DNA of 64,000 bases from Paenibacillus sp. SZ31 (GTDB lineage Bacteria; Bacillota; Bacilli; Paenibacillales; Paenibacillaceae): the NCBI RefSeq assembly GCF_012912005.1, contig NZ_JABBEA010000003.1:248001-312000 (forward strand), given 5' to 3'. The position numbers were made by a program, and so were the translations under genes. Shown here piece after piece: positions 27,717 through 37,146 of this stretch. Numbering within the stretch: position 1 is the stretch's first letter; each line of letters starts with the position of its first letter. The notes below the pieces were generated by a model, which ran no database searches, was not told where the DNA came from, and worked only from the letters and a program-made list of their open reading frames with translations.

Positions 27717-27823
27717 TGAAAAAGGGCCGCGACATGGTTCCGTCGCGACCCTTGATCTGAGGGTTCGGTACATCTGTACCCGAACCCTCTCATATGTGCC
27801 ATGCCAATCCCTGTGGCATGGCA
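27717..27823 (-). terminator. Three tandem hairpins, the last a terminator, after the DEAD-box gene
   Basis: Read on the minus strand: stem TGCCATGCC/GGCATGGCA (27797-27823), stem GAGGGTTCGG/CCGAACCCTC (27759-27789), then AAGGGTCGCGAC/GTCGCGGCCCTT (27722-27753) followed by five T residues. Only the third has terminator form. The first two may stabilise the mRNA 3' end. Confidence 0.75.
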
Positions 27824-27868
27824 TGGTGCCTGCGCGGATGCGGCTACATCGCCGCTTGCGTCAAGGCT

Positions 27869-29476
27869 TTACCGTCCGCGACGAGAATCGCGACGGTCAC
27901 CCTTCGCCGGTCCGCGTCCTGCGGATTCCGGACGGCGAGAGCCTTCGCTGCTGCGCCCGGAGGTGCGCTTGTCGGCACTACGGCCAGCCCAGCCGCTGCT
28001 AGCTGCACCGCGTCCGCTTTGGCCCGCTGCTCCGCGACTGCTGTCGCTGCTGCGCGCGGAACCACGACCTGCGCTGCGCTCGTCGCCACTGCGACCCGCA
28101 CCGCGTCCACCTTGGCTTGCTGCACCACGACTGCTGTCGCTGCTGCGGCCACCACTACGACCACCACTGCGTCCGCCTTCACTGCGGCCACCTTCGCCAC
28201 CGCGGGAACCACGACCCCCACGTCCGCCGTCTCTGCGATCGTTACGGCCTGCACCGCGACGGGCACTACCAGTTCCGGAAGAACGTCCGCCTGAACGTTC
28301 GTCATCCCCTTGACTGTTAATGGAACGTCTAGCTGCTCCAGTTGAAGCAATTGGACCTTCGCTCGTCCACTGGATACGGGACAGCTTCTGGTCGATACCT
28401 TGTTCAATACGTGCAAGTTCTGGTCTGTCGTGCTCTGTTGCAAACGTTACAGCAAGACCTGTACCGCCTGCACGGCCCGTACGACCGATCCGGTGGATAT
28501 AACTTTCCGCATCATGCGGCATATCGTAGTTAAATACATGCGTTACGCCTTCAACATCAAGTCCACGTGCAGCTACATCTGTAGCAACGAGTACTTGCAG
28601 TTTGGCATCGCGGAACGCTTTCATTACGTTCTCACGCTTGGATTGGGACAGATCTCCATGAAGTTCATCACTTGCATAACCTGCTTCACGCAGATCTTGG
28701 TTCAGCTTGGATGCACGACGCTTGGTCCGGCAGAAAATAATCGCCAAGTATGGGCGATACGTATCAATCATGCCGCGAAGAGCTTCAAGCTTACCGCGAT
28801 CCGTACATTCCAGCACCTGCTGGCGAATCTGCTTGATCGGGATAACAGATTGAGAAGATACTTTTACATCTTCCGGATCTTTCATGTAGGTCTTCGCCAG
28901 GTTGCGAATACCCTTCGGCATCGTTGCTGAGAACAGCATTGTCTGACGTTTATGTGGTAGCTCGCTAAGAATCGTCTCCACATCGTCCAGGAAGCCCATG
29001 TGCAGCATTTGGTCTGCTTCATCCAGCACCAGTTTTTTCACATTATCAAGTTTCAACGTGCCCCGACGCAGGTGATCCAGCAGACGACCCGGTGTACCAA
29101 TAACGATCTGGGTACCGTTCTGCAATTTACGCAGTTGCTTGTCCACATCCTGCCCGCCGTATACGGCAAGCACGTGCAGTTTATCGTCGTTAGCAGTAAG
29201 CTTCTTCGCTTCTTCCGTAATTTGCAGCGCAAGCTCACGCGTAGGCGCGATAATCAGCGCTTGCGGGGAACGGTCGGATACGTTAATTTTCTGAATAATC
29301 GGCAGCAAAAATGCCAGCGTTTTCCCTGTTCCTGTCTGTGCCTCAGCGATAATATCGCGTCCACCCAGCAGTACCGGAATCGAACGCTCCTGTACCGGAG
29401 TCGGCACGGCGATTCCCTGATGTTTCAGGATCTCGCACCATTCCGGGCGAATGCCCAGTTGTTCAAAGTTTGCCAA
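27869..29476 (-). CDS. cshA: DEAD-box RNA helicase with RGG-rich tail
   Basis: A 535-residue DEAD-box helicase. The Q motif (FEQLGIRPEW ... TPVQERSIP), Walker A AQTGTGKT (about 46-53), PTRELA, VLDEAD (about 150), SAT, and motif VI HRIGRTGRAG are all present. After about residue 385 the tail is Gly/Arg/Ser-rich (RGGRGSRGG type repeats), an unstructured RNA-binding region as in CshA/DbpA-like proteins. It unwinds RNA for ribosome assembly and mRNA turnover, often in the cold. The gene symbol follows the closest Bacillus group and is tentative. Start is TTG 29476 with GAGGTG upstream. High GC in the tail gives long meaningless frames on the other strand. Confidence 0.88.
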   Translation of the reverse strand: MANFEQLGIRPEWCEILKHQGIAVPTPVQERSIPVLLGGRDIIAEAQTGTGKTLAFLLPIIQKINVSDRSPQALIIAPTRELALQITEEAKKLTANDDKLHVLAVYGGQDVDKQLRKLQNGTQIVIGTPGRLLDHLRRGTLKLDNVKKLVLDEADQMLHMGFLDDVETILSELPHKRQTMLFSATMPKGIRNLAKTYMKDPEDVKVSSQSVIPIKQIRQQVLECTDRGKLEALRGMIDTYRPYLAIIFCRTKRRASKLNQDLREAGYASDELHGDLSQSKRENVMKAFRDAKLQVLVATDVAARGLDVEGVTHVFNYDMPHDAESYIHRIGRTGRAGGTGLAVTFATEHDRPELARIEQGIDQKLSRIQWTSEGPIASTGAARRSINSQGDDERSGGRSSGTGSARRGAGRNDRRDGGRGGRGSRGGEGGRSEGGRSGGRSGGRSSDSSRGAASQGGRGAGRSGDERSAGRGSARSSDSSRGAAGQSGRGAASSGWAGRSADKRTSGRSSEGSRRPESAGRGPAKGDRRDSRRGR

Positions 29477-29815
29477 TCGTTACACCTCTGTATATTCATT
29501 TAGATAAGTCCATTTCATAATGACCTTAGTATCAGTATCTGCCATCAAGACTAGTTTTCCTTATATCAATCATAATTATGAAATGAATTTTTTAAAAAGC
29601 AATCCACTCGTTGCTCTTCTTCTCCATACCCTGTAGTTTACACGTTAGTCAAGCAAAACAAAAGGGGATACAGCTTTACACCCCCAACTTGTAGCACAAA
29701 ATTCCAAGATCAGCGTGACTTGTATCAACCAAGTGAGTTTGAGGATGGTTTTGAGAGTAACTATCGGAGCTACCTTTTAACTCTCAAGATGAAACAAACT
29801 CCCTCGACTACTAAT

Positions 29816-30014
29816 TTCTAACGAATTGAGGACACCCTATATCGACATTTAGAGCCTTCTGGAATTTCTAACGAACTACAGCCACCTTATTACCCGGAAA
29901 CATCTGCGGAAGCGCTTCATTATTGGCGAAATCGGCAAAATAAGATGTTTGAGATTCGTTAGAATAACGAAAACATCAAATAACCTCATATAAGACGTGC
30001 CAGGTTCGTTAGAG
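29816..30014. repeat. 199-bp dyad array of four about 50-nt repeats
   Basis: Two direct copies of TTCTAACGAA (29816 and 29866, exactly 50 nt apart) face two inverted copies TTCGTTAGAA/G (29955 and 30005, again 50 nt apart). All share one symmetry centre near 29914.5, where a perfect GAAGCGCTTC palindrome (29909-29918) sits. Downstream of each core is a weaker conserved CAC..CTTAT segment. The remaining 29477-30410 gap holds no credible gene except the low-confidence frame listed next. Confidence 0.7.
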
Positions 30015-30058
30015 TTTATACACACTGAAGGACACAAGCTTCAACAAAATAACATCAG

Positions 30059-30232
30059 CTACAGCAATAACACATCTACCAGAACCATAACATCTACTAC
30101 AAAAACTAGAACTAGGAACAACAACCAAAAATAATCAACACTACCTATACTTCTACTAGAAGTACCACTACTACCATTAGAACTGCCACTAGAACTACTA
30201 CTATTCCTTCTTCTTCGCTGTACACACCACAT
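30059..30232 (-). CDS. Possible 57-residue Ser-rich membrane peptide
   Basis: ATG 30232 opens a frame coding an Arg-rich start (QRRRRN), a Ser/Gly-rich stretch of about 20 residues and a Val/Leu-rich hydrophobic helix (DYFWLLFLVLVFVVDV) ending at TAG 30059. The layout recalls small sporulation-associated membrane peptides, but the DNA is low-complexity (TAGTAGT-like), no clear ribosome site is at the right distance, and the hydrophobicity may be a by-product of the repeat. Weakly supported. Confidence 0.25.
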   Translation of the reverse strand: MWCVQRRRRNSSSSSGSSNGSSGTSSRSIGSVDYFWLLFLVLVFVVDVMVLVDVLLL

Positions 30233-30410
30233 TCTCTAATAAAAACAACGACGCCCTCTCCCTGATTTACATTGGGAAAAAGTGCGCCGCTGATTAAAAA
30301 GTATCTTTTTATGTTGTCTACTACATAGGGATGTCTAATGTCCGCTCACTTTAATTTTTCACCTTGTCTGCGTAACTACGTTTTGACATTGAACCTTCGT
30401 TGCAAACAAG

Positions 30411-31862
30411 TTACGAACCGTGCCCGCCCGCTGTAGCAAACCCACTCCGTTCAAGAATGCGAGTGCTCTCTTCGTTTAACCCTCGTAGGTGCACGGTTTT
30501 ACCAAGCTTCGCGTATTTGAACTTCACTTTGCCAATAGCCACAACCGCAGTATTGTCCCAGATATGTGACCCTCCGAAATCAATCGTGATTTCCTTCGGA
30601 TCGGCCTCTGCATCGAACTCATCCACGAATCGTGACGAAGAGCCAAAGAAGAATGGTCCGTGAACCCGATATACCTTCTGCCCTTGCTCCTGGCTCGCCT
30701 GTACACGGATCTTGGTCTGTTTCCAGCCAAAATGCAGCACACTGAGCACAACGCCGACCATGACCCCGATCGACAGATCGTGAGTATAGACCACAATCGC
30801 CACCGTCACGATCATGACAAAGGCTTCCGCGCGCGGCACGCGAGCAATATTTTTGATGGAACTCCAATCGAATGTTCCGATACACACCATAAACATCACA
30901 CCGACGAGCGCACCCATCGGTACCTGTTTCACCACACCGCTAAACAGCAGCAACAGGATCGCGAGAAACGCACCCGCAGTAAACGTAGATAATCTTCCAC
31001 GTCCGCCAGACTTCACATTAATGACCGACTGCCCAATCATCGCACAGCCGCCCATACCGCCAAACAAGCCGTTCACAAAATTTGCGATACCCTGACCACG
31101 AACTTCACGGTTCTTGCTGCTCTTGGTCTCGGTCATCTCATCCACGATGGTTGCGGTCAGCAAGGATTCCAGCAAACCAACCAGTGCCATGGTGAATGAA
31201 TATGGCAGCAGAATCATCAGCGTGTCCCAGGTCCACGCAATATTCGGCAAGTGGAACATCGGCAAAGTGCTCGTTATATTCCCCATATTGCCTACCGTAC
31301 TTACATCCAAATGAAACACCACGGTAATAATCGTCATCACGACGATCGCAATCAGTGGAGCTGGAACGCCTTTGAAAAACCGTGGCAAAATATAGACGAT
31401 TGCCAACGTGCCCGCCACCATCGCATACATGATCCAGTTCGCTCCCGTGAAGTGGGTTAACTGCGCCATAAAGATCAGGATAGCCAGTGCATTCACGAAT
31501 CCGGTCAGTACCGAATGAGGCACAAATGTAATAAACCGCCCAACCTTAAATATGCCCAGTAGAAACTGGATAATGCCCGTCAAAATCGTCGCCGCAAAGA
31601 GATATTCCACGCCATAATCCTTGACGAGTCCAACCATTAGTACCGCCATGGCACCTGTTGCCGCCGAGATCATGCCTGGTCTTCCACCTGCAATTGAGAT
31701 CACAATCGCAATCGTAATCGAAGCGTACAACCCGACCATCGGATCAACACCTGCAATGATGGAGAACGCAATGGCTTCCGGAATTAACGCCAGCGCTACC
31801 GTAATGCCTGCCAGCACGTCTCCGCGAATGTTGCCAAACCATTGTTGTTTTAAAGTATTCAT
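30411..31862 (-). CDS. SulP family anion transporter with STAS domain
   Basis: A 483-residue SulP (SLC26-type) permease. Membrane core: [35 protein letters not shown] (14-48), [16 protein letters not shown], and the conserved [37 protein letters not shown]; a C-terminal STAS domain (about 385-470, [19 protein letters not shown]). SulP proteins in bacteria import sulfate or bicarbonate; this sequence is nearer to the Bacillus YbaR group, whose substrate is not settled, so bicarbonate or sulfate is left open. ATG 31862 follows an AGGAGG with a long spacer (14 nt). The gene stands alone, with a 330-nt structured leader. Confidence 0.87.
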   Translation of the reverse strand: MNTLKQQWFGNIRGDVLAGITVALALIPEAIAFSIIAGVDPMVGLYASITIAIVISIAGGRPGMISAATGAMAVLMVGLVKDYGVEYLFAATILTGIIQFLLGIFKVGRFITFVPHSVLTGFVNALAILIFMAQLTHFTGANWIMYAMVAGTLAIVYILPRFFKGVPAPLIAIVVMTIITVVFHLDVSTVGNMGNITSTLPMFHLPNIAWTWDTLMILLPYSFTMALVGLLESLLTATIVDEMTETKSSKNREVRGQGIANFVNGLFGGMGGCAMIGQSVINVKSGGRGRLSTFTAGAFLAILLLLFSGVVKQVPMGALVGVMFMVCIGTFDWSSIKNIARVPRAEAFVMIVTVAIVVYTHDLSIGVMVGVVLSVLHFGWKQTKIRVQASQEQGQKVYRVHGPFFFGSSSRFVDEFDAEADPKEITIDFGGSHIWDNTAVVAIGKVKFKYAKLGKTVHLRGLNEESTRILERSGFATAGGHGS

Positions 31863-32207
31863 ATGTTCTTGCCGTTCCTCCTACGTGTTTTCCTCATAAT
31901 GGACAATTCTACTGAAGAGTAACGGAAGCCGTTCACACTAACCAACTACCCAGGACAGCACAAAACAACGGATTGCTCTCCGTATGATCCGCCTATGCTC
32001 TTGCCTGAGCTGCATCATTCTTTACCATCCGTATAGCCTTGACGGGTTAATGAGCACTCAAGTCTTTTCCGTTCCAGTGTGTACCGCTGGTGTTCCCATT
32101 ACTGCCTCAGTTGCCTTACTCGTGCGACATCAGGAGCTGATCCTGATGTCAATGGTTTTCCCCTCTCAGAAAAACCGGGTCCGTTAATGTACTGACCTAT
32201 TATTATA
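31863..32207 (-). promoter_or_regulatory. Long structured leader of the SulP gene
   Basis: A TATAAT (32207-32202, minus strand) suggests a start near 32195 and a leader of about 330 nt. It contains a perfect 10-bp hairpin GACATCAGGA/TCCTGATGTC (32126-32150) and several weaker stems. I looked for SAM-I, c-di-AMP (ydaO), fluoride and M-box landmarks and did not find them. The 32208-32406 remainder shows nothing recognisable. Confidence 0.35.
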
Positions 32208-32406
32208 GTCACAGGACCGGATATGTACTAACACAGTTAAGCCGAAAAAACAGAACCTTATCTCCTATTATCTTAATCTTTCTATAATTTACTCACCCAT
32301 GCTCTATTCACAAAAAATACTCTCACTGTTGCAAAAGGTTTCGCCACCCAGATGATCCGATCTTTGGCGCTTCACATATTTCTGCATTGGCATCTAGGCT
32401 CTAGTT

Positions 32407-32580
32407 TCAGCTCTCTCTGCCTCTCTTCATCCAATACGGAACCAGATAGAACATAGCGACAATGCCTGTGGCTGCCAGACTGACCCATATCGCACTTAGG
32501 GTTAGGGTCCGTGCCACTAGATAATAAGCAACAATCCCGGTTAGAAACGTTAAAACAAGGTTACTGACCATCTTTCTCAA
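32407..32580 (-). CDS. Small two-helix membrane protein
   Basis: Fifty-seven residues with two hydrophobic helices (NLVLTFLTGIVAYYLVA and IWVSLAATGIVAMFYLV), basic ends (RKMVS; MKRGRES). Not recognised. Start TTG 32580 is preferred as AAGGGTGGGG precedes it by 4-10 nt; ATG 32571, ATG 32598 and TTG 32616 are alternatives without good sites. It lies downstream of the UbiB-gene terminator, so it is transcribed separately. Confidence 0.5.
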   Translation of the reverse strand: MRKMVSNLVLTFLTGIVAYYLVARTLTLSAIWVSLAATGIVAMFYLVPYWMKRGRES

Positions 32581-32621
32581 AGTACCCCACCCTTTCATCT
32601 CTATAGAGTTATGCAAAATAC

Positions 32622-32669
32622 TACAAAAATAACCCGTAAAGATCCTTTAATGAAAGTCTCTTTACGGGT
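32622..32669 (-). terminator. Terminator of the UbiB-type operon
   Basis: ACCCGTAAAGA (32632-32642) pairs perfectly with TCTTTACGGGT (32659-32669); TTATTTTTG follows on the minus strand. Confidence 0.75.
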
Positions 32670-32692
32670 ACTCTTGTGGTGTCATGCTGTTT

Positions 32693-34363
32693 CTAGAATC
32701 TTCCCGATTTGAAGATCGAATAGAGCAGGAAAGCCACCATCAGAATCGCCACCAGAAAACCAATCTCAATGACCGGAATATCCCACAGCATCGTGGATTG
32801 ATGACTGATCGACGAACCGATAATCAATCCCACCATGATGATACAAAAGGCGAGTAACACGATACTGAAAGACAGCCGATTACTAATCTGGTCCATTCTA
32901 CGCATGAGTGCATCGAGTTCAGGGACACTGATCTCCAGCCTCAGCTTGCCTTTGCTAATGATGGATGATAACTGCCTTAACTGCCCTGGCAGACCAATGA
33001 CACTCTCGGCCATATCAGCCGCACTGCGGAACAAGCGATTCTTGATTCTTCCTGCGCTAAAACGTTCCTTGATCAGCTTCCGCCCAAAGGGCTCGGCCAT
33101 ATCTACAATGCTCAATGAAGGATCGAGATGTTCGATTACACCTTCCATCGTCAGCAACGATTTACCGAGCAGCAGAATATCGGCAGGCATCACAACCCGG
33201 TGCCTCTGGGCTACGCCGAATAAATCATTCAATGCCTGACCCACACTGATCTTGGAAAAGGGAATATCGTAATATTTAGTACGCAACTTGTCCAAATCCA
33301 CATGAAGCCCACGCAGGTCCATGTCATCTGGCATCATGCCCAATTTCTCAATCGCCCGGATCATACTGTCCGTATCTTTGCGCATTAACCCAATAATAAG
33401 CGAAGCGAGTTGTTGTTTCATCTCATCGCTCAGACTGCCCACCATGCCGAAGTCTATAAAAGCAAGACGTCCATCCTTCAATACCATTAGATTGCCCGGA
33501 TGGGGGTCAGCGTGAAAGAACCCCTGGATAAAGATCTGATTCAATAATGAATCCACCAGCCGCTCGGCAATATTATTCAGATCATGACCGCGTCTGACCA
33601 GTTCTTCACGATCATTGAGCTTGATACCTTCGATATACTCCATAGTGAGTACACGTGATGAAGTCTGGTCCCAGTATATTGTCGGGATTTTGACCTTGTT
33701 GTCCTGTTGATATTGCTGTGCAATCTTTTCCGTATTCCGGCCTTCGACCGTATAATCCAGCTCGGCCATCAACGCCTGAGCGTATTCTTCTACCATTTGC
33801 GGAATCTGATATTGTTTCACCCAATCCCAGCGCTTCTCCGCCATGGCTGTCAGCTCACGTAAGATGTCCAGGTCACGCTGCACAATACGCGATATGCCTG
33901 GCCGCTGAATCTTGACAGCTACCGATTCACCGCTTTGAAGTTTGCCCAGATGCACCTGTCCAATGCTGGCCGCAGCTACAGGGGTATCCTCGAACCGGGA
34001 AAAGATCTCCTCCAGCGGTGTATCCAATTCCTGTTCCAAAATACCCCGTGCCGTCTCGGAAGAGAACGGCGGGACCTGATCTTGCAACTTCACCAGCTCG
34101 CGAATGACAGACTCAGGCAATAGATCTGCCCTTGTGCTTGCGAGTTGCCCCAGCTTGACGAAAGCTGGCCCCAGCTCCTGCAGCACAAGCCTGATGCGTT
34201 CACTCAACGTTTTGGTGGTGTGTGCTTCACGCGACATCCACCGTCTGGGCAGAGCCAGCAGCTGGAACAAGCCCAACTCCTCGACCATATAACCGAAGCC
34301 ATGACGCACTAGCGCCATGGCAATTTCACGGTATCTGCCGACATGTTTGATTCGCACTGCCAT
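32693..34363 (-). CDS. UbiB/ABC1-family atypical kinase
   Basis: A 556-residue member of the ABC1/ADCK/UbiB family. Diagnostic KxGQ motif (FVKLGQLASTR, about 68-78), AAASIGQVH ATP-loop replacement (Ala-rich), catalytic FFHADPHPGN (about 282-291) and FIDFGM (about 303), and two C-terminal membrane helices (about 500-550). Family members are ATPases linked to lipid and quinone metabolism; the B. subtilis homologue has no defined substrate. It directly follows the phasin-like gene with no gap (ATG 34363 abuts the TAG at 34364), so the two form an operon. Substrate or lipid target is unknown. Confidence 0.9.
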   Translation of the reverse strand: MAVRIKHVGRYREIAMALVRHGFGYMVEELGLFQLLALPRRWMSREAHTTKTLSERIRLVLQELGPAFVKLGQLASTRADLLPESVIRELVKLQDQVPPFSSETARGILEQELDTPLEEIFSRFEDTPVAAASIGQVHLGKLQSGESVAVKIQRPGISRIVQRDLDILRELTAMAEKRWDWVKQYQIPQMVEEYAQALMAELDYTVEGRNTEKIAQQYQQDNKVKIPTIYWDQTSSRVLTMEYIEGIKLNDREELVRRGHDLNNIAERLVDSLLNQIFIQGFFHADPHPGNLMVLKDGRLAFIDFGMVGSLSDEMKQQLASLIIGLMRKDTDSMIRAIEKLGMMPDDMDLRGLHVDLDKLRTKYYDIPFSKISVGQALNDLFGVAQRHRVVMPADILLLGKSLLTMEGVIEHLDPSLSIVDMAEPFGRKLIKERFSAGRIKNRLFRSAADMAESVIGLPGQLRQLSSIISKGKLRLEISVPELDALMRRMDQISNRLSFSIVLLAFCIIMVGLIIGSSISHQSTMLWDIPVIEIGFLVAILMVAFLLYSIFKSGRF

Positions 34364-34744
34364 CTACTCGATCTCGTTTCCTTTGAGAGGAGGAGGAACT
34401 TCAAGTGGAGCCGGGGATTCATCAGGTTGAAGCTGTGGTGAGTGGCCCAGTTCGGCAAGTTTTTTCTCCAGGACGGCAACGCGCTGTTCCAGACTGGTTA
34501 CATCACTTTCGGATGCTACACCAGCTTCCTGAAGCACTCGTTTAACCTGTTCCTGAATCACCCGCTTGAGCTGGCCTTGCTCTTCATCGCCCCGTTCCAA
34601 CAGGCGTTCAACCAACGCTTTGGATTCACCAGGCGCAAGTTCCCCGCGCTTGACCAAATCATCCACGGTTTTCTCAATTTTTTCTTTGCTTACGACAGTA
34701 AGACCAAGCCCTAACGAGATCGCCTTTTTGAACAAATCGCTCAT
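34364..34744 (-). CDS. Phasin-like coiled-coil protein
   Basis: A 126-residue protein starting MSDLFKKAISLGLGLTVVSKEK. An N-terminal helix with weak hydrophobicity, a Lys/Glu-rich coiled-coil region (about 25-95) and a Pro-rich tail. This is the phasin/PhaF-like pattern often found next to UbiB-type genes in Firmicutes. Phasins cover storage granules; here a membrane-associated regulatory partner of the kinase seems more likely, which is inference. Start ATG 34744 has AGGAGG (34754-34759) 9 nt upstream. It abuts the kinase gene. Confidence 0.75.
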   Translation of the reverse strand: MSDLFKKAISLGLGLTVVSKEKIEKTVDDLVKRGELAPGESKALVERLLERGDEEQGQLKRVIQEQVKRVLQEAGVASESDVTSLEQRVAVLEKKLAELGHSPQLQPDESPAPLEVPPPLKGNEIE

Positions 34745-34816
34745 TTTTGTCATCCTCCTCTTCGTTGATCTCTATATTATACCCCTTATACTCCGCATGC
34801 AAAAATATCCGTCCAA

Positions 34817-35455
34817 TCAGACGTAACGAGCAGCCCATTTGCCTGCTTGCAAGAGTAATTTACGGTACGTTTCGTGCGCAAAAGACGGCACATGGTGACC
34901 CGGCATAAGATAAACAATGCGTCCAACACCATATCGATGTGCCCAAACCGCAGGCTTTGGTCCATCTTCGGATTGATATTCCAGCAATATTTTCGTTTCG
35001 GCAAAAGAACCAAATTCGAACTGATACGGCTCTTCTTCCATTGTGAAATTCGAAATGCCCTCCGTCACGGGATGGCTTTCCGCCGTTACAGTGAATTCAA
35101 GCGGTGCATACGCCGGATGATGCAGGAACTTGGCACCGATCATCTGTTTGAGCTCATAACGATTTTGGAGCGAAATGCCGTTATGTATAATGACCAGTCC
35201 ACCTCCATTACTTACATAGGACAACAAACCTGCTGTCTGCTGTGGAGAGACTTTCCCCTTCCAATCGTCCATGTATGAGATACATACATCAAATCCGGTT
35301 ATATTTTCTTGCAGCAGCATATTCCGATTCTCACTGCACTGCACAGTCATAGTATCATGGAAAATTCGGCTAATCTCCGCATCCACCCCCTGAAGCGGGT
35401 GCCAATCCGGATGTGTATAATCGCCAAGTAGTAGTGCTTTTTTACGATGATCCAT
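34817..35455 (-). CDS. ThuA-like domain protein
   Basis: A 212-residue protein of the ThuA/class I glutamine-amidotransferase-like fold: KALLLGDYTHPDWHPLQG, FDVCISYMDDW, GLLSYVSNGGGLVIIHNG, AHRYGVGRIVYLMPGHH. ThuA-like proteins act in sugar (trehalose/trehalulose) metabolism or as unassigned hydrolase-like domains; the catalytic Cys of true amidotransferases is not obvious here. AAAGGAG lies before ATG 35455. It is 43 nt downstream of a short-chain dehydrogenase, probably in one operon. Confidence 0.8.
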   Translation of the reverse strand: MDHRKKALLLGDYTHPDWHPLQGVDAEISRIFHDTMTVQCSENRNMLLQENITGFDVCISYMDDWKGKVSPQQTAGLLSYVSNGGGLVIIHNGISLQNRYELKQMIGAKFLHHPAYAPLEFTVTAESHPVTEGISNFTMEEEPYQFEFGSFAETKILLEYQSEDGPKPAVWAHRYGVGRIVYLMPGHHVPSFAHETYRKLLLQAGKWAARYV

Positions 35456-35498
35456 TCAATTAATCTCCTTTCTTGTTCACCTCACTGTATAAAACCAA

Positions 35499-36218
35499 CT
35501 ACCAGGGGAGCTTCTCTCCCTTGTAGTCCACATATGCGGGCTGATCTCCTTTAAACTGTTCATGGCGGTCGATAAGTACTGCGATATGCTGTGCAGATTG
35601 CTCGGGCGTGAGATCCGCAGCAACATCCAATTCGCCCCTCATATAACTCTGTACCCAACCGGGATGCACAAGCATCACTTGTCCGCCTTCATCCTTCAGA
35701 CCATTGTGCACAAGACGGGCCTGCATGTTCAAAGCAGCTTTGGACATACAATAGGCATACCACCCATCCCGACTGCATTGCTCTATACTTCCAGCCTCGG
35801 AAGAAATATCAACAATCAGCTTGACCTGTCCTTGAAGAAGGAGGGGTAACAGGGAATGAGTCACACGCAGTGTACCTAAGGTGTTCACATTAAATACTTC
35901 AGCCATCTCCGCCATATTCAACGGCCCGCGGATATGATCCGTAATACTTCCTAGTATAGCCGCATTATTGATCAGCATATCCAAATGATTCGTATCCAGC
36001 TTCAATGTCTCTGTGAACAGAGCTACCGACAGGTCGTCCGAGATATCCAATTCGATCGCGCGCAGATGGTCTGGATACCCTTCTGCAAGCACACGAATTC
36101 CCTCGGAATCTTCCACGTCCAGACCCGCCGCATACACGAGATAACCTCTCTTGAGCATCTGTGCCGTCAAAGCCAATCCCAAACCCCGGGCAGCTCCAGT
36201 TACACATACGGTTCTCAT
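35499..36218 (-). CDS. Short-chain dehydrogenase/reductase (SDR)
   Basis: A 239-residue classical SDR. NAD(P) motif TGAARGLG (about 7-14), NNAAILG (about 85-91), active site Ser plus YAYCMSK (Tyr-x3-Lys). It reduces or oxidises a small hydroxy compound with NAD(P); the substrate is unknown. ATG 36218 has GGGAGG within a usual spacer (about 10 nt); the longer frame from 36239 has none. The ThuA-like gene follows, so both may act on a sugar-type compound. Confidence 0.85.
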   Translation of the reverse strand: MRTVCVTGAARGLGLALTAQMLKRGYLVYAAGLDVEDSEGIRVLAEGYPDHLRAIELDISDDLSVALFTETLKLDTNHLDMLINNAAILGSITDHIRGPLNMAEMAEVFNVNTLGTLRVTHSLLPLLLQGQVKLIVDISSEAGSIEQCSRDGWYAYCMSKAALNMQARLVHNGLKDEGGQVMLVHPGWVQSYMRGELDVAADLTPEQSAQHIAVLIDRHEQFKGDQPAYVDYKGEKLPW

Positions 36219-36399
36219 CACGAAGTCCCTCCCTCGCATAATGATTCTGTCTTTTATTCATTCCACATTTTCATCTGAAAACCTTTAATTCAGAATGGGA
36301 TCGCCAACTTCACGACCAAAGACTCAGGAGGCAAAAGCGAGATTAGAGCCATTTTGCTTATTGAATTCAGCTATCTATTTGAGCTATAAATAGCTGCTA

Positions 36400-36906
36400 T
36401 TATCTCTGCATATATCGCTCCTGTCGATAGACTAGACAATGCTCCACCCATCTTCGAGCCGCTGCCGGATAAGAGCCCAGATGAACGTGTGTATACCCCG
36501 CCACAATGTTGCCTGCGGCATACCCTTCTTGCTTCAAGCCACGCAACCCCTTGGTCTCATACGCATAAGGGATCGTTTCTTCATCACGATAGCTCATCGT
36601 GGAATAATGAAATTCATGACCCCGAAGTACTTCACCCTTTTTCAGCAAAAAGGAATCCTGAACGCTACTCGCTTCACGGTAGCCAAGCGCAGCGCGCTTC
36701 TTCTGCATCTGCACCTGTGCGGGGATAATGCCCGCCATGTCAAAAGTAACTCCCTCACGGTCGGTCAACGTTTCTCCAAGTACCATGTAACCACCACACT
36801 CGGCAAATAAAGGCATGTTGGATTGTGCTGCCAGTCTAAGTCCTTCCAAGAACTCTTGGTTACCGGCGATTTCTGCTGCAAACTCCTCTGGAAACCCACC
36901 GCCCAA
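36400..36906 (-). pseudogene. 5'-truncated cobyrinate a,c-diamide synthase (CbiA/CobB) remnant
   Basis: The 168 codons encode only the C-terminal GATase3 half: LGGGFPEEFAAE, PLFAECGGYMVLG (nucleophile Cys), then HEFHYSTM and HVHLGSYPAAARRWV. The N-terminal ATP-binding domain (about 250-290 residues) is missing, and a TAG stands 10 codons upstream of the first usable codon. No ribosome site precedes the TTG at 36906. The full enzyme amidates cobyrinate in B12 synthesis. This looks like a decayed gene. The adjacent HemD-like gene belongs to the same tetrapyrrole theme. Confidence 0.8.
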
Positions 36907-37040
36907 GTCGGGGCCTGGCGTTACGATCTACAATGGTCATCGTCATTTCCACCTTGTCTTCGAGATAAGAAAAGCTTCTGATCGAAACACTATCAAGGAT
37001 GTACATTCGTGTTTTAGTTGTAACGTATACATTCTATAAT

Positions 37041-37073
37041 CTAAACAAAACCGCATCATATAGCGATGCGGTT
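37041..37073 (-). terminator. Terminator of the HemD-like gene
   Basis: AACCGCATC/GATGCGGTT (37049-37057 with 37065-37073) followed by TTTTG on the minus strand. Confidence 0.7.
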
Positions 37074-37146
37074 AAGGTTAATGCACACTCTTTATTCATG
37101 AAGCGACGCCAAAAGCTTTTTGTCGAACTGATCTAAAACCAGGCCA

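Noticed and set aside
27794..28443. Long open frames on the opposite strand of the helicase tail, rich in Ala, Arg, Thr
   Set aside because: They mirror the Gly/Arg-rich repeats of the real gene, have no ribosome sites and show skewed composition.
29816..30014. Reading the 50-nt repeats as a CRISPR array
   Set aside because: Only four short cores, half of them inverted, and no cas genes; repeat length and orientation do not fit.
32147..32152. TTGACA that could be a -35 for the SulP gene
   Set aside because: No -10-like hexamer lies 16-19 nt downstream; it belongs to the arm of the leader hairpin.
36400..36906. Annotating an intact cobyrinate synthase
   Set aside because: The N-terminal ATP-binding half is absent and a stop precedes the fragment.
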